Shown: positions 13,310 through 26,437, counted from the first letter of the stretch. The stretch is DNA of 64,000 nt from Arenicola marina (GCA_964019135.1 OZ025261.1:31790029-31854028); one strand, 5' to 3'. Program-made: numbers and translations. Notes: generated from the sequence alone by a model not told the origin.

Positions 13310-13770
13310 TACTGAATTATTATATATGGGAACAACTATGGTAGAAGTTAGTATATTATTGGGTAACCTTTATCATTAATAATCAGACAAAGAAGGTTTA
13401 AATGCGTTAAAATACGTATATATATAGATACTATATGTATTTCAATGATTATGAATATCTCTTTGTCACACAATACTTTTCTGGTCATGGTGTAAGGCAA
13501 GGGTCTGGGGGAAAACTGACCGCAGGTAACATCGGACTCCCTACCTCCCACACTCCACAATGCTGCCATACTGCCATGCTCCCACGCTGTCATGGTAACG
13601 GTCAGTTATACTGCCAGTTATACGCTGGCAAAGAAGCCTCCACCCATGTGGTTCATTGTCCTCCTTGGGGGTCGGGGAGGGGGATTATATAGTGGGGCAT
13701 AATTGGGACGTGTTGTGTGTTACCAGGAAGGGTTGAGTTACTGGTGAAGCAGGGTTCGATTGGCTTGCCA
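13310..13770. other. unique spacer
   Basis: Single-copy AT-rich sequence between the 70-bp and 11-bp arrays, with a short TATATATA tract near 13,420. No supported gene. Confidence 0.5.
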
Positions 13771-15054
13771 TCTGTAGCCTCTCTGTAGCCTCTCTGTAGC
13801 CTCTCTGTAGCCTCTCTGTAGCCTCTCTGTAGCCTCTCTGTAGCCTCCCTGTAGCCTCTCTGTAACCTCTCTGTGTCCTCTCTGTAGCCTCTCTGTAGCA
13901 TCTCTGTAGCCTCTCTGTAGCCTCTTTGTATCCTCTCTGTATCCTCTCTGTAGCCTTTCTGTAGCCTCTCTGTAGCCTCTCTGTAGCATCTCTGTAACCT
14001 CTCTGTAGCATCTCTGTAGCCTTTCTGTAGCCTGTCTGTAGCCTTTCTGTATCCTTTCTGTGTCCTCTCTGTAGCCTCTCTGTAGCCTCTCTGTAGCCTC
14101 TTTGTAGCCTCTCTGTAGCCTCCCTGTAGCCTCTCTGTAACCTCTCTGTGTCCTCTCTGTAGCCTCTCTGTAGCATCTCTGTAGCCTCTCTGTAGCCTCT
14201 TTGTATCCTCTCTGTATCCTCTCTGTAGCCTTTCTGTAGCCTCTCTGTAGCCTCTCTGTAGCATCTCTGTAGCCTCTCTGTAGCATCTCTGTAGCCTTTC
14301 TGTAGCCTCTCTGCAGCCCTTCTGTAGCCTCTCTGTAGCCTTTCTGTAGCCTGTCTGTAGCCTTTCTGTATCCTCTCTGTGTCCTCTCTGTAGCCTCTCT
14401 GTATCCTCTCTGTAGCCTCTCTGTAGCCTCTCTGTATCCTCTCTGTGTCCTCTCAGTATCCACTCTGTAGCCTCTCTGTAGCCTCTCTGTAGCCTCTCTG
14501 TATCCTCTCTGTAGCCTCTCTGTAGCCCCTCTGTATCCTCTCTGTAGCCTCTCTGTAGCATCTCTGTAGCCTCTCTGTAGCATCTCTGTAGCCTTTCTGT
14601 ATCCTTTCTGTGTCCTCTCTGTAGCCTCTCTGTAGCATCTCTGTATCCTCTCTGTAGCCTCTCTGTAGCCTCTCTGTATCCTCTCTGTGTCCTCTCAGTA
14701 TCCACTCTGCAGCCTCTCTGTAGCCTCTCTGTATCCTCTCTGTAGCCTCTCTGTAGCCTCTCTGTATCCTCTCTGTGTCCTCTCAGTATCCACTCTGCAG
14801 CCTCTCTGTAGCCTCTCTGTATCCTCTCTGTAGCCTCCCTGTAGCCCCTCTGTATCCTCTCTGTAGCCTCCCTGTATCCTCTCTGTGTCCTCTCTGTATC
14901 CTCTCTCTAACTTCTCTGTAGCCTCTCTGTATCTCTGTAGCCTATCTGTGTTCTCTCTGTATCCTCTCTGTAGCCTCTCTGTATCTCTGTAGCCTATCTG
15001 TGTCCTCTCTGTAGCCTCTCTGTATCTCTGTAGCCTATCTATAGCCTATCTGTC
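13771..15054. repeat. 11-bp minisatellite array
   Basis: Roughly 115 units of the 11-mer GTAGCCTCTCT, with recurring variants (GTATCCTCTCT, GTGTCCTCTCT, GTAGCATCTCT, GTAGCCTTTCT). Variant orders repeat in blocks of several hundred bases, for example 13,800-13,990 and 14,110-14,280. Minus-strand frames of up to 350 codons are products of the 33-bp (3 x 11) periodicity. Confidence 0.96.
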
Positions 15055-16348
15055 CTGAGGTCGTAGCGTAGGCTGAGGTTGGCCGGTGGCCTCTCTTTTG
15101 CTTCATGAGGCGGCGCTGGACGTGATGTCTGAATGGCCGGCTCCACGGTCTGGCCGTGACCGCCTCTATCCCAAGCCCTTCCGGCCGACAGGGTCTCACT
15201 GACCCCAGCTGACCGGCTTCACCGATGGACAGCTACCGACAAACACATCATTGTCATGGGGCTGGGACGCCATGTCACCGGAACCGGCTGCTCGGAAAAC
15301 ACGCCAAGAATGAACCTACAGTGCGTATCAATCTCTTGCCGACAGACGGCGCTGCGTCTGTCTCCCGTCAATGGCTGGCACTTCAATTTTAAGTCATTAC
15401 TTTAAGCTAGTTAGACGCCTACTCGACCCAAGGTGGTTATGGCGTGATAGTGTCCATGGTTCACAAATACCACCTGATTGAACAAGACATCTAATGTTGC
15501 TTATAATGACATGTTCCCTCTTGGCTTGTGAAAAACTAAAAAAAATGGCGCCGTTGGTAATTAGTAATTTAATTACTGGATGGATCGAATATAACAATAT
15601 TGTCTGTTAACCAGGACAAGTATTTTTAACTTCTGCTGACGTCCGCGCAAACCTATTCACCCAGCACGAGAATTGTAAGAATTTTGAAGGTGCATTACTT
15701 GATTAAACATCACGTTTGCGTTCTGAGCACCAGCGTTACGGGCAATAGAATCAGGTAAGACGGAATGGCCATCGTCGCGCCACGTCAAGACGTAGACGTG
15801 GTAAATATGATCGCTTGAACCGGAGAACGGACGGTTATTGGAAAGCACAGGCGGATATTCGAGGGAAGACGGAAGATTATATAACGGATGAACACAATAT
15901 CCGAATATATTTGGTGACTTAATACACAAGCAAAGAGGTACAAATTGCACCAAGATAGAAAAACTAAACAACGCCATTTTATTTATGGCACACTTTATGA
16001 ACAAAAAGTAGCTAAATACATAATTTCCATTCAAGAGTGTTTCCAATGACAACGTGCTGTATAAGTCGGTTTAAAGCTATTCAAACAGTTGTTTCCCGCC
16101 AAAACCTTGTCACGATCTAAATTTGTTACATATTATGACCTGATTAGTGTGAGAATTATTTACTCTTTTAATTCTATTAACATGGAAATTCATTGCCTGG
16201 AGCCTGCTCCACATCCCTAAAATGGTGTAAAAGCCGGTGAACCACACACACATGTGTGGCGTAATGCACGTAACTTTCAACTTATAGCTTTAATGCAAAA
16301 CAAACGTCTTCAGGCAGGTGTGCCACGACCATTTTAAAGCAATGATTA
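15055..16348. other. unique intergenic sequence
   Basis: Single-copy sequence, GC-rich to about 15,370 and AT-rich after. Weak open frames are present on the minus strand, without a convincing domain or splice context. No RNA gene recognised. Confidence 0.5.
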
Positions 16349-16690
16349 AAGCAATATATTCTGTAATTTTTTTGCATTAACAACCTCTTCCCCATGTCAA
16401 ATAAGTATATTCTGTCTTGAATTAAATCCTGAAAGCCTGTGGGCTATCCGGAGAGAAGCAATTTGGTCTTCGGAGCAGAAGTTGGTGGCCGGCTTTATAT
16501 CCCTGCGCGCCTGTTCGCTGTTCGGTATTTTGTGTGTGATGTCGACCGCGGCTCGCTATCACGTCCGCGCGCGATGTAATTAAACCGCGCAGTTTTATGT
16601 TGAGATTGTTGTTTTACAGACTCTCACAGATATAAAACATCTATGCATCATAATGTTGAAATACTTTTAGTCTTGATTCTAACATATCGA
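16349..16690 (-). mobile_element. dispersed element Rep1, copy b (inverted)
   Basis: Reverse-complement match to copy c at 30841-31201 across nearly its whole length. The GC-rich centre is retained, including the TATA-type segment whose minus-strand reading is GATATAAAGCCGGCC and the CGCGCGGACGTGATAGCGAG segment. It lacks the ACATGCGCCATCTTAGA terminus. No open reading frame of note. Confidence 0.75.
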
Positions 16691-16770
16691 CATATCGACT
16701 CGTCAGAGCTAAAAAATATGTCGAATCGTCAGAGCTAAAAGACAAGTCGAATCGTCAGAGCTAAAATATA
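16691..16770. repeat. short tandem repeat next to Rep1 copy b
   Basis: Three imperfect copies of a roughly 26-bp unit containing TCGTCAGAGCTAAAA directly abut the outer end of Rep1 copy b. Confidence 0.7.
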
Positions 16771-16837
16771 ATTACAAAAACAAGTCGCTCCCCGCCCCGC
16801 CGCAGGTTGGTGTGACTGTCTCCATACGCATCGCCCC

Positions 16838-17046
16838 CAGCACCCCCCCCCCCGCCCCGCTGCCGCCCCCTGCCGCCCCCTGCCCGCTCCCTACCGCCCC
16901 CTGCCGCCCCTCCCCCTGCCGCCCCCTGCCGCCCCCTGCCCCCCGCCTGCCGCCCCCTGCCGCCCCGTGCCGCCCCCTGCCGCCCTCTGCCCCCCCTGGC
17001 GCCCCCTGCCGCCCCCTGCCCCTGCCCCCTGCCGGCCCCTGAGCCC
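16838..17046. repeat. C-rich low-complexity repeat
   Basis: Degenerate runs of GCCGCCCCCT. All frames are open on both strands because of composition. The G-rich strand is G-quadruplex-prone. Not coding in my reading. Confidence 0.85.
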
Positions 17047-19303
17047 CTGCCACCGAATGGCGGCCTATAGCGATCCATCGCTGGCCCTCCTTTTGTGTTG
17101 CAAAGAGGATAATGACGAGAAAATGACACTGCTAGCCATCCTGACGCTGCAAAGGGACGAAGATTTCAAAAGCCGAGTTATCTACCGCTGGACTGGTGTA
17201 TGTCTCACCTCCGATCCGGTTGGCACTTAATGGCTGTCAAAGGATGTCAGTGGCTGTCAATAGACCAATAGCTGAGGGTGTCAGTTTACCTTGAATGTCA
17301 GTGTCATCAATGGTCGTCAATAATTGCCAGTAACTGTCACTGCCACTGGCTCTGATTATATTAAATGCCATTAAGATATATTAGTACCAGCCTCTCCGTC
17401 ATCTAGCCGCGTCACTTTGTTTAGTTTTATTTTCCAAATCACCAACTATTGTGTAATTCGACCAGAGAACGAGAGATCTGAAGCGGTGGGCGTGGCATGA
17501 TGCTGTTTAATAGAGGAATTGCTTGCCACTAATTCTGCGTCTTGCAAGCGAAGTAATGTGGTCAATGAGTTGCGAGGCGAAAATGTACCCTTATAAATGT
17601 TTGAATAGATAGCACACAATATTTAGGTCTAATAGCAAAATCGTTCTCCCGACATATGTCTCGCAGCCTCCGTCGGAAACAAACTTGCTATCGGGAGACG
17701 GTGGAGGAGGAGAGAGGGGGGCTCTAAAAGACTGGTGGCGGTGCGCTCCGAAATACCATAGGGGGTGGGGGGGGGGGGGCGGTTGGGGGATGAATACCGG
17801 TGACGGTGCAGACATCTGCTTTTTTTCCAGAGCAAAAAAGTGTGGTGGGGGGGGGGAGGGGCAGGTATCCCCTTGCTCCCCGCCCCCCCTCCTCCGTTTC
17901 CGACGTGCCTCACAATGCGCTGCTAATTGGGAGCGGTTTGCGCCACATGCCAGTGAGCGATAATGCCAGAAACATACGAGTCGATCAAGGTTTAATACAT
18001 CATAAACACAATCCTCCGGATGCTGGAGGCGTATTAATCACGTCGTATTCGTTGTCTGTAACGACGGCAGATGACGGTTTTTCGACAACTCACTATTACG
18101 CGGGTTACGCGAGATTGGTTCTTGTCAGACGGGTCTCTGACGTTCATAGTGTGTTGCTCTCTGCTAGCATACGTCCCTCCGTCAACATGGAGACACAAAC
18201 GGCAAAAACCTGGACTGGCATTGCGAGTCGTTCCCCAGCGTTCATCTACCAATGGGACTCTGTTAGCGACCGCATCCCTCGTCCACCTAGTGAAGTCCCG
18301 ACTCCTGTCGGAGAAGTCTCTTTAAGCCCTGCGCACACTGCCGAAAAGTGGCGCCTTCAAGTTTTCAAATAGCTGGCACCCCAAATGGCGGTGTAAGTGG
18401 TTCCGGTAATCATCGACAGGGCGGCGCTTGCTGCTAGTAGACACTCTCTGAAAGGTGCGCCGTCTGGCGGCGTGGCGCTTGCTGCTGGTGGACACTCTCT
18501 GAAAGGTGCGCCGTCTGGCGACGTGGCGCTTGCTGCTGGTAGACACAATGTGAAAGGCACAAATCAGTGCTTGGGTTACGTCACTTCCGTCTCGGGCCTC
18601 GTCCAACCATTGGATCGGTCACGTCACCCCCGTCCCTTAACGTTTTGCAGAAAACCACCGGTCTGAGGAATCCATGTACTATTTCGCTATTGAAACGAAT
18701 GAGAGGGGAGGTACAAAAATTCAAGGACTGTTTGAAATGCGGAAAGTAAATATATATTTAATTTATAGTCGATTGATCTACTATGTGAAATGTGTGCCAT
18801 CAGTATGCTTTCAAACAAAATGTAGGATACCAGGCACCCCCCCCCCCGGCCCCTCTCCCACACTAGTCCTCGGAGACTCCCACCCCCTCTCTCCCCACTT
18901 CTCACCCCCATAGTCACCACCATTCTTTGGAACCCACTCCTTTCCTCTTTGCCTCCAGTATATCCTCTTCCTTCCTTCAACGCCTACACCCTGTACCCTC
19001 CCCCCCCCCCCCGCGCCCACCCGATCTCCGCCTGCCCCGGAAGACACCACCGAGGTTATTGAATTGTCCGGACCAGATACCGCTCTCCCAAACAGCTCGG
19101 CCAGAGCGGGGGCAGGAAAGGGTGAGATATTGCATATGGGATGAGAGAAAACAGCAGATTGCCTTTAAAGTGCTTTCCTTTCGTCTCCCGCCACATTGGT
19201 CTCGTACAAATAGAACTTTCGGTGTTGCGCCGTCGCCTTGTAGGAGTCGTTTCTCTCACCGGTACCGCTCATATTGTCTTCTTGCTAACGGGTTTAGCCA
19301 CAC
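17047..19303. other. unique intergenic sequence with small repeats
   Basis: Mostly single-copy. It contains a cluster of short TGTCAGTGGCTGTCA-like motifs (17,230-17,340), poly-G or poly-C runs near 17,760, 17,850, 18,840 and 19,005, and three imperfect 51-bp units around 18,420-18,560 with GGACACTCTCTGAAAGGTGC. Several short frames overlap on both strands. None has convincing splice borders or recognisable domains, so no gene is called. Confidence 0.5.
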
Positions 19304-22300
19304 AGCACCGACCAGTACGTGATCAGCATGGCACCAGCACGGAACCAGCACCGACCAGCCCGGGACCAGCACGAGACCAGCCCGGGACCAACATGGGACC
19401 AGCATGGGACCAGCACCGACCAGCACCGACCAGCACCGACCAGCATGGGACCAGCACGGGACCAGCATGGGACCAGCACGGGACCAGCATGGGACCAGCA
19501 CGAGACCAGCCCGGGACCAACATGGGACCAGCATGGGACCAGCACCGACCAGCACCGACCAGCACCGACCAGCATGGGACCAGCACGGGACCAGCACGGG
19601 ACCAGCATGGGACCAGCATGGGACCAGCACGGGACCAGCATGGGACCAGCACGGGACCAGCATGGGACCAGCACGGGACCAGCACGGGACCAGCACGGGA
19701 CCAGCACGGGACCAGCATGGGACCAGCACGGGACCAGCATGGGACCAGCACGGGACCAGCATGGGACCAGCATGGGACCAGCATGGGACCAGCACGGGAC
19801 CAGCATGGGACCATCACCGACCAGCACCGACCAGCACCGACCAGCATGCGACCAGCATGCGACCAGCACGCGACCAGCATGCGACCAGCATGCGACCAGC
19901 ACGGGACCAGCACAAGACCAGCACAGGACCAGCATAGGGCCAGCATGGGACCAGCATGGGACCAACACCGACCAGCACCGACCAGCATGGGACCAGCATG
20001 GGACCAACACCGACCAGCACCGACCAGCATGGGACCAGCATGTGACCAGCACTGGACCTGAACGGGACGAGCATAGGACCAGCATGGGACCAGCATGTGA
20101 CCAGCACTGGACCTGAACGGGACGAGCATAGGACCAGCATGGGACCAGCATGTGATCAGCACTGGATTTGAACGGGACGAGCATAGGACCAGCATGGGAC
20201 CAGCATGTGACCAGCACTGGATTTGAACGGGACGAGCATAGGACCAGCATGGGACCAGCATGTGACCAGCACTGGATTTGAACGGGACGAGCATAGGACC
20301 AGCATGGGACCAGCATGTGACCAGCACTGGATTTGAACGGGACGAGCATAGGACCAGCATGGGACCAGCATGTGACCAGCACTGGATTTGAACGGGACGA
20401 GCATAGGACCAGCATGGGACCAGCATGTGACCAGCACTGGACCTGAACGGGACGAGCATAGGACCAGCATGGGACCAGCATGTGACCAGCACTGGACCTG
20501 AACGGGACGAGCATAGGACCAGCATGGGACCAGCATGTGACCAGCACTGGATTTGAACGGGACGAGCATAGGACCAGCATGGGACCAGCATGTGACCAGC
20601 ACTGGATTTGAACGGGACGAGCATAGGACCAGCATGGGACCAGCATGGGACCAACACCGACCAGCACCGACCAGCATGGGACCAGCATGGGACCAACACC
20701 GACCAGCACCGACCAGCATGGGACCAGCATGTGACCAGCACTGGACCTGAACGGGACGAGCATAGGACCAGCATGGGACCAGCATGGGACCAGCACTGGA
20801 CCTGAACGGGACGAGCATAGGACCAGCATGGGACCAGCATGTGACCAGCACTGGACCTGAACGGGACGAGCATGGGACCAGCATGGGACCAGCATGGGAC
20901 CAGCACTGGACCTGAACGGGACGAGCATAGGACCAGCATGGGACCAGCATGGGACCAGCATGGGACCAGCATGTGACCAGCACTGGACCTGAACGGGACG
21001 AGCATAGGACCAGCATGGGACCAGCATGTGACCAGCACTGGACCTGAACGGGACGAGCATAGGACCAGCATGGGACCAGCATGTGACCAGCACTGGATTT
21101 GAACGGGACGAGCATAGGACCAGCATGGGACCAGCATGTGACCAGCACTGGATTTGAACGGGACGAGCATAGGACCAGCATGGGACCAGCATGGGACCAA
21201 CACCGACCAGCACCGACCAGCATGGGACCAGCATGGGACCAACACCGACCAGCACCGACCAGCATGGGACCAGCATGTGACCAGCATGGGACCAGCACTG
21301 GACCTGAACGGGACGAGCATAGGACCAGCATGGGACCAGCATGTGACCAGCACTGGACCTGAACGGGACGAGCATGGGACCAGCATGGGACCAGCATGGG
21401 ACCAGCACTGGACCTGAACGGGACGAGCATAGGACCAGCATGGGACCAGCATGGGACCAGCATGGGACCAGCATGTGACCAGCACTGGACCTGAACGGGA
21501 CGAGCATAGGACCAGCATGGGACCAGCATGTGACCAGCACTGGACCTGAACGGGACGAGCATAGGACCAGCATGGGACCAGCATGTGACCAGCACTGGAT
21601 TTGAACGGGACGAGCATAGGACCAGCATGGGACCAGCATGTGACCAGCACTGGATTTGAACGGGACGAGCATAGGACCAGCATGGGACCAGCATGGGACC
21701 AACACCGACCAGCACCGACCAGCATGGGACCAGCATGGGACCAACACCGACCAGCACCGACCAGCATGGGACCAGCATGTGACCAGCACTGGACCTGAAC
21801 GGGACGAGCATAGGACCAGCATGGGACCAGCATGGGACCAGCACTGGACCTGAACGGGACGAGCATAGGACCAGCATGGGACCAGCATGTGACCAGCACT
21901 GGACCTGAACGGGACGAGCATGGGACCAGCATGGGACCAGCATGGGACCAGCACTGGACCTGAACGGGACGAGCATAGGACCAGCATGGGACCAGCATGT
22001 GACCAGCACTGGACCTGAACGGGACGAGCATAGGACCAGCATGGGACCAGCATGGGACCAGCATGGGACCAGCACGGGACGAGCATAGGACCAGCATGCG
22101 ACCAGCATGCGACCAGCATGCGACCAGCACGGGACCAGCACAAGACCAGCACAGGACCAGCATAGGGCCAGCATGGGACCAGCATGGGACCAACACCGAC
22201 CAGCACCGACCAGCATGGGACCAGCATGGGACCAACACCGACCAGCACCGACCAGCATAGGACCAGCATGTGACCAGCACTGGACCTGAACGGGACGAGC

Positions 22301-22588
22301 ATAGGACCAGCATGGGACCAGCATGGGACCAGCATGGGACCAGCACGGGACGAGCATAGGACCAGCATGCGACCAGCATGCGACCAGCATGCGACCAGCA
22401 CGGGACCAGCACAAGACCAGCACAGGACCAGCATAGGGCCAGCATGGGACCAGCATGGGACCAACACCGACCAGCACCGACCAGCATGGGACCAGCATGG
22501 GACCAACACCGACCAGCACCGACCAGCATGGGACCAGCATGGGACCAACACCGACCAGCACCGACCAGCATAGGACCAGCATGGAACC
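19304..22588. repeat. 11-bp minisatellite with 55-bp and about 0.5-kb higher-order repeats
   Basis: The monomer is GGACCAGCATG or close variants. From about 20,040 to 22,050 a 55-bp unit (five 11-mers, including CACTGGACCTGAACGGGACG or the ATTTG variant) repeats; ACTGGATTTG is spaced exactly 55 bp at 20,161 and 20,216. A marker block with CCAACACCGACCAGCACCG starts at 20,651, 21,197 and 21,699, giving superrepeats of about 0.5 kb. The minus-strand frame of 1,108 codons across the array is a repeat artefact. Confidence 0.97.
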
Positions 22589-23074
22589 ATGTCTCCCAAA
22601 GCATATGGCGGCGTGTCCATGATTGATCGCCATCTTGCGCGCCATCTTGCTACTTTAAATTAAAGCAAATTAAGTAATATTAATAATATTTGTCAATCGA
22701 AAAGTTCTGCCAGTTAAAGTGTTATATGACTGGTTTGGCGAAGGCCCAAATGTTGAAATTGGCAGCGCCTTTAGCGTTTTTGCATATAATATTACATTAC
22801 GTAACAGACGCTAACAAACTGTCTACGGTATTCATTTATTTCGATGTACATACTTATATTTTGTATGGATGCGAAAATAATCTCGACGCCTGTATCTGAC
22901 CTGTGTGGAAGTAATTAACACCAGATCCAATCATATTTGGTTGCGGGAACAGGACGGAGAATTTTGTGATTTCAGTTGTTTATTACCACATTTAAAATTA
23001 TATATTCGTTACGTAAATTATATCTATATATTTTAAATGTCTCGTCATAGGGACGGACCGGCTGGGAAAATCCA

Positions 23075-23250
23075 CTGATGACGTCACTTCATTGTTCTCT
23101 CACGACATTATTTTTCTCTAATGTAGTGTGTTTGAGTCATATGGATGTGAAGTTTACAGAAGTCGCCATAGGAAAACGACGTTACCGGATAATAATGGGG
23201 TGCTCGGGCTCAGCCCTCGGACTCCATTACTATCCGGTAAGGTCGTATTC
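23075..23250 (+). mobile_element. dispersed element Rep2, copy a
   Basis: The segment GATGACGTCACTTCATTG through TGTGTTTGAGTCATA and on to ACTCCATTAC matches the reverse complement of 56,320-56,460. The copy here holds an extra 40-odd bases that form the 5' arm and loop of a hairpin (23176-23246). No convincing coding function, although a 124-codon frame starts at its edge. Confidence 0.65.
23176..23246 (+). other. strong 71-nt inverted repeat / stem-loop
   Basis: Arms ACGAC-G-TTACCGGATAATAATGGGGT and ACTCCATTACTATCCGGTAA-G-GTCGT pair over about 26 positions with about three mismatches or wobbles. The loop contains a further GGGC-TCA-GCCC stem. Size and shape resemble a microRNA precursor, but a transposon-derived hairpin is equally possible. 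I do not recognise either arm as a known miRNA. Confidence 0.6.
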
Positions 23251-25221
23251 CTTGGACATTAAATCGCTTGGACCCACCTCTCGCTATTACATTGCGACTG
23301 CCATAGTTCGCAGTGAGGCTTCCATGTGCTCTGGCCTTCACTTAAAGAAACCGCCAGCCCGGCCTCTAACGCTCTTTGCCGATTCATATAATACCCAAGT
23401 GTCTATCCTCCAATTTACAGAATGTTCCGTCCTGTCTGTAGCTCACATTTAGAAGTGAGCGGCAGTCCCTTTTCGAGGTGTCACTCGCTCCCGCAAAATG
23501 GCTCGCTGCTCGACATTGATTAGGGCGGGTTGCCTTAACTTTTTTTTCTCCTTATCAGTCGGCCGAAACCAAAGGGTTAATCTCGCCAATTTAATTTTAA
23601 GATGTACACTTTCCGTGCAGGTCGCGATTATATTAGGTTTTACAGCCGCTTTAATTCACAGTCTACAACCAATCCTAAAGTCACATTGTTAGGTCTTGTC
23701 CCCACTTCATATATTCCTTTTTTGCGGAGTTATATCTTTTTGTGCTTATTTATTGCACGTCTTTGATAAGCCTTCCCATAACAGTTACTATTGGTAACCA
23801 GTAGGTTGTTGCACAAATATATCGTCAATTTCGAGACCAATATGAGTTTGGCCTGAATAAAACGCCCAGTTTTATTACCGTCTAATTGTCTGCTACTATG
23901 AGCTACACTATTGCCCCACCGCCAATGCGATTACCCGGCAGAGAGAGCTGTCTGTATCTATGTCACAATGTGCCTCAACACACGGCGAACTCGGTAAACT
24001 GGGTGTGTCACGTGGGCGGACGGACCGGAAGAACAAAGCGGCCCCGATGTGTTTTATGCCCCCCCCCCCTCTCCCACCCCCATATCCTTCCCTCCCCGCC
24101 CCTCCCACACCCCCCACCTTGTGGCGGCACACCGCTGAGTGGAGGTCCCTCTCCCCGGACGCTCCCTCGGACGTCTCTATGATAGCCAATGACAGACAGG
24201 GACATCAAACAATACCCCAAAGCTAATCCGATGACGACACAGTAAAGCACACCCATTGTCACGGCTTGTTGTTTTCAGCCCAGTTAAGGGACACGACAAT
24301 AGTGGCGTGGGCGATATTAGGCAACACTGCGAGGATAAACGGCACCCACCCGTAGCGCTTACAATAGCTACATTTCGCCTCATACCTACTTCCTGTCATA
24401 TGGAGCTGCCTACCCACTGAGCTACATCTCCCTGGCATCGGGCTACTTAATAAACTACCCAGAAAAATGTACAGCAATTTCCGGGGAAGGATTATTCTTT
24501 ATTGATGATTCTGGCTATTTTCAGGCCCAGCCTTCATACCGGGATACGATGAGATTTGTCGCCGAACAAGTGTCGGGAGGATACGTAGGCTGTTGGGGCT
24601 CGGGGGAGACACATCGACAGTGGAGGAATCTCGGTAGCAACGTCAGGGGTGGTAAGAACTACGTTGTCGCAGGGGTAATCAGGCGCAGGAAATAGCGCAT
24701 GCGCTTTAATGGGGGTTCTTTGCCCCGACCTACCCCACTGCACGGCGTCAAATGCGGAAGTAATAGGTCAGAAGCGGAAGTACTTTTGGCAGCGCTGAAT
24801 AACAGATGGGCATGCACACTTGTTGGCGTTGGTCGCTCTTGATGCAGTGTGGCACCCCTTACATCGCGGTCGGGTGCCTTCGCTTGCAATACATGCGCTG
24901 TACAATACATACCACGTGCATTATGTATGACTGCTCTGGCTGTCAATGTGCCGTGCTGCGCGTGGGCAAACAACGACATGGGTTGCCATGGCGAGAGGTG
25001 GACTGGTGCGCTCTCGGCGGAGTCAATAAATATTTATATCATGATTCTTGGTATTAATAATAACGGCAAACATTTAAGACATATAGTTTAATTTGGACCA
25101 TATGTTAAAGGACTTAGTAAACCGTCTCCTTACTGCTTAGATATTTCGTTTTACCGATATCTTCTCCACTTATTCAAATGTCTCATACGAAAGAAAATCT
25201 AATGAATGATTACATGGTCAA

Positions 25222-25242
25222 TAATAATAATAATAATAACAT
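25222..25242. repeat. (TAA)n microsatellite
   Basis: About seven uninterrupted trinucleotide units. Confidence 0.9.
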
Positions 25243-25633
25243 AAATGTGCAAAGGAAAAATAAACGGCTCTCATTCATACTATTTACACAGTTCACCATT
25301 AGTGGGGATATCCAGTGAGATCAATATACACACACGTCAGTTTGTAACTACAAAAACTTTGATGCCTCATTAGACTGGATATTTAAAACCAAGTTTCTCA
25401 ATAAATAAATCAATCAAAAATGCCCTGTTTGACAGCAAACTTTTACTAGATCTCATTTTATCTCTCGGTCTGATGGTTTATATGCGTTTGGCTAGATTTA
25501 TTTCAGTTAAATAGTCTAAAATATTTTTATTATGTACATTAGCAAACACATATTTTAAATGTATTGCTTGGTAGTATTTATCCCTTGTTTTTTTGAAGTC
25601 AACACACCTTAACAGGATGGGTTTCATTGTCAG

Positions 25634-26437
25634 TGTTAAAGACCAATGACATTGAAGCTGTCAAATACCAAGAACCAATGACATTGAATGTGTCAAAGAC
25701 CAAAGACCAATGACATTGAAGCTGTCAAAGACAAAAGACCAATGACATTGAAGCGGTCAAGATCAAAGATCAATGACATTGAATGTGTCAAAGACCAAAG
25801 ATCAATGACATTGAATGTGTCAAAGATCAAAGATCAATGACATTGATTGTATCAACGACCGAAGAACAATGACATTGAATGTGTCAAAGACCAAAGATCA
25901 ATGACATTGAATGTGTCAAAGACCAAAGATCAATGACATTGAATGTGTCAAAGACCAAAGATCCATGACATTGATTGTATCAACGACCGAAGACCAATGA
26001 CATTGAATGTGTCAAAGACCAAGGACCAATGACATTGATTGTATCAACGACCGAAGAACAATGACATTGAATGTGTCAAAGACCAAAGATCAATGACATT
26101 GAATGTGTCAAAGATCAAAGATCAATGACATTGAATGTGTCAAAGACCAAAGATCCATGACATTGATTGTATCAACGACCGAAAGACCAATGACATTGAA
26201 TGTGTCAAAGACCAAAAATCAATGACATTGAATACGTCAAAGACCAAAGATCAATGACATTGATTGTATCAACGACCGGAAGACCGATGACATTGAATGT
26301 GTCAACGACCGAAAGACCAATGACATTGAATGTGTCAAAGACCAAAGATCAATCACATTGAATGTGTCAAAGACCAAAGATCAATTACATTGAATGTTTC
26401 AAAGAGCAAAGACTAATGGCATTGAATGTGTAAAAAA
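25634..26437. repeat. 34-bp minisatellite array
   Basis: About 24 units containing CAATGACATTGAATGTGTCA followed by AAGACCAAAGAT, with a variant type carrying TTGTATCAACGACCGAAG. The two unit types alternate irregularly. A Sox-like ACAATG/CATTG word occurs in most units. No open frame of interest. Confidence 0.95.

Larger units (their letters stand above)
22589..25633. other. unique intergenic sequence
   Basis: Largely single-copy, with a dispersed repeat (Rep2) and a hairpin listed separately, two GCCATCTTG (YY1-like) motifs near 22,630-22,650, a C-rich run near 24,060 and a (TAA)n microsatellite near 25,222. No exon could be supported. A tRNA-like A-box word on the minus strand near 24,410-24,435 is reported as a finding only. 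Confidence 0.5.

Noticed and set aside
13653..14705. Coiled-coil-like repeats of REATERLQRGY
   Set aside because: An 11-bp array read in three frames yields 11-residue periodicity that mimics a helical repeat. No splice or start context.
19294..22645. Minus-strand frames of 829-1,108 codons (Cys/Trp/Pro-rich)
   Set aside because: All three frames translate the same 11-bp repeat. There is no non-repeat domain, and the apparent starts lie in flanking unique sequence by chance.
23078..23452. 124-codon frame
   Set aside because: Its first part is the dispersed repeat Rep2 and the middle is the hairpin; coding is unlikely.
24008..24262. Minus-strand frame beginning MGVLYCVVIGLALGY
   Set aside because: Could be a signal peptide, but it runs at once into G-rich low-complexity sequence without a good donor or a second exon.
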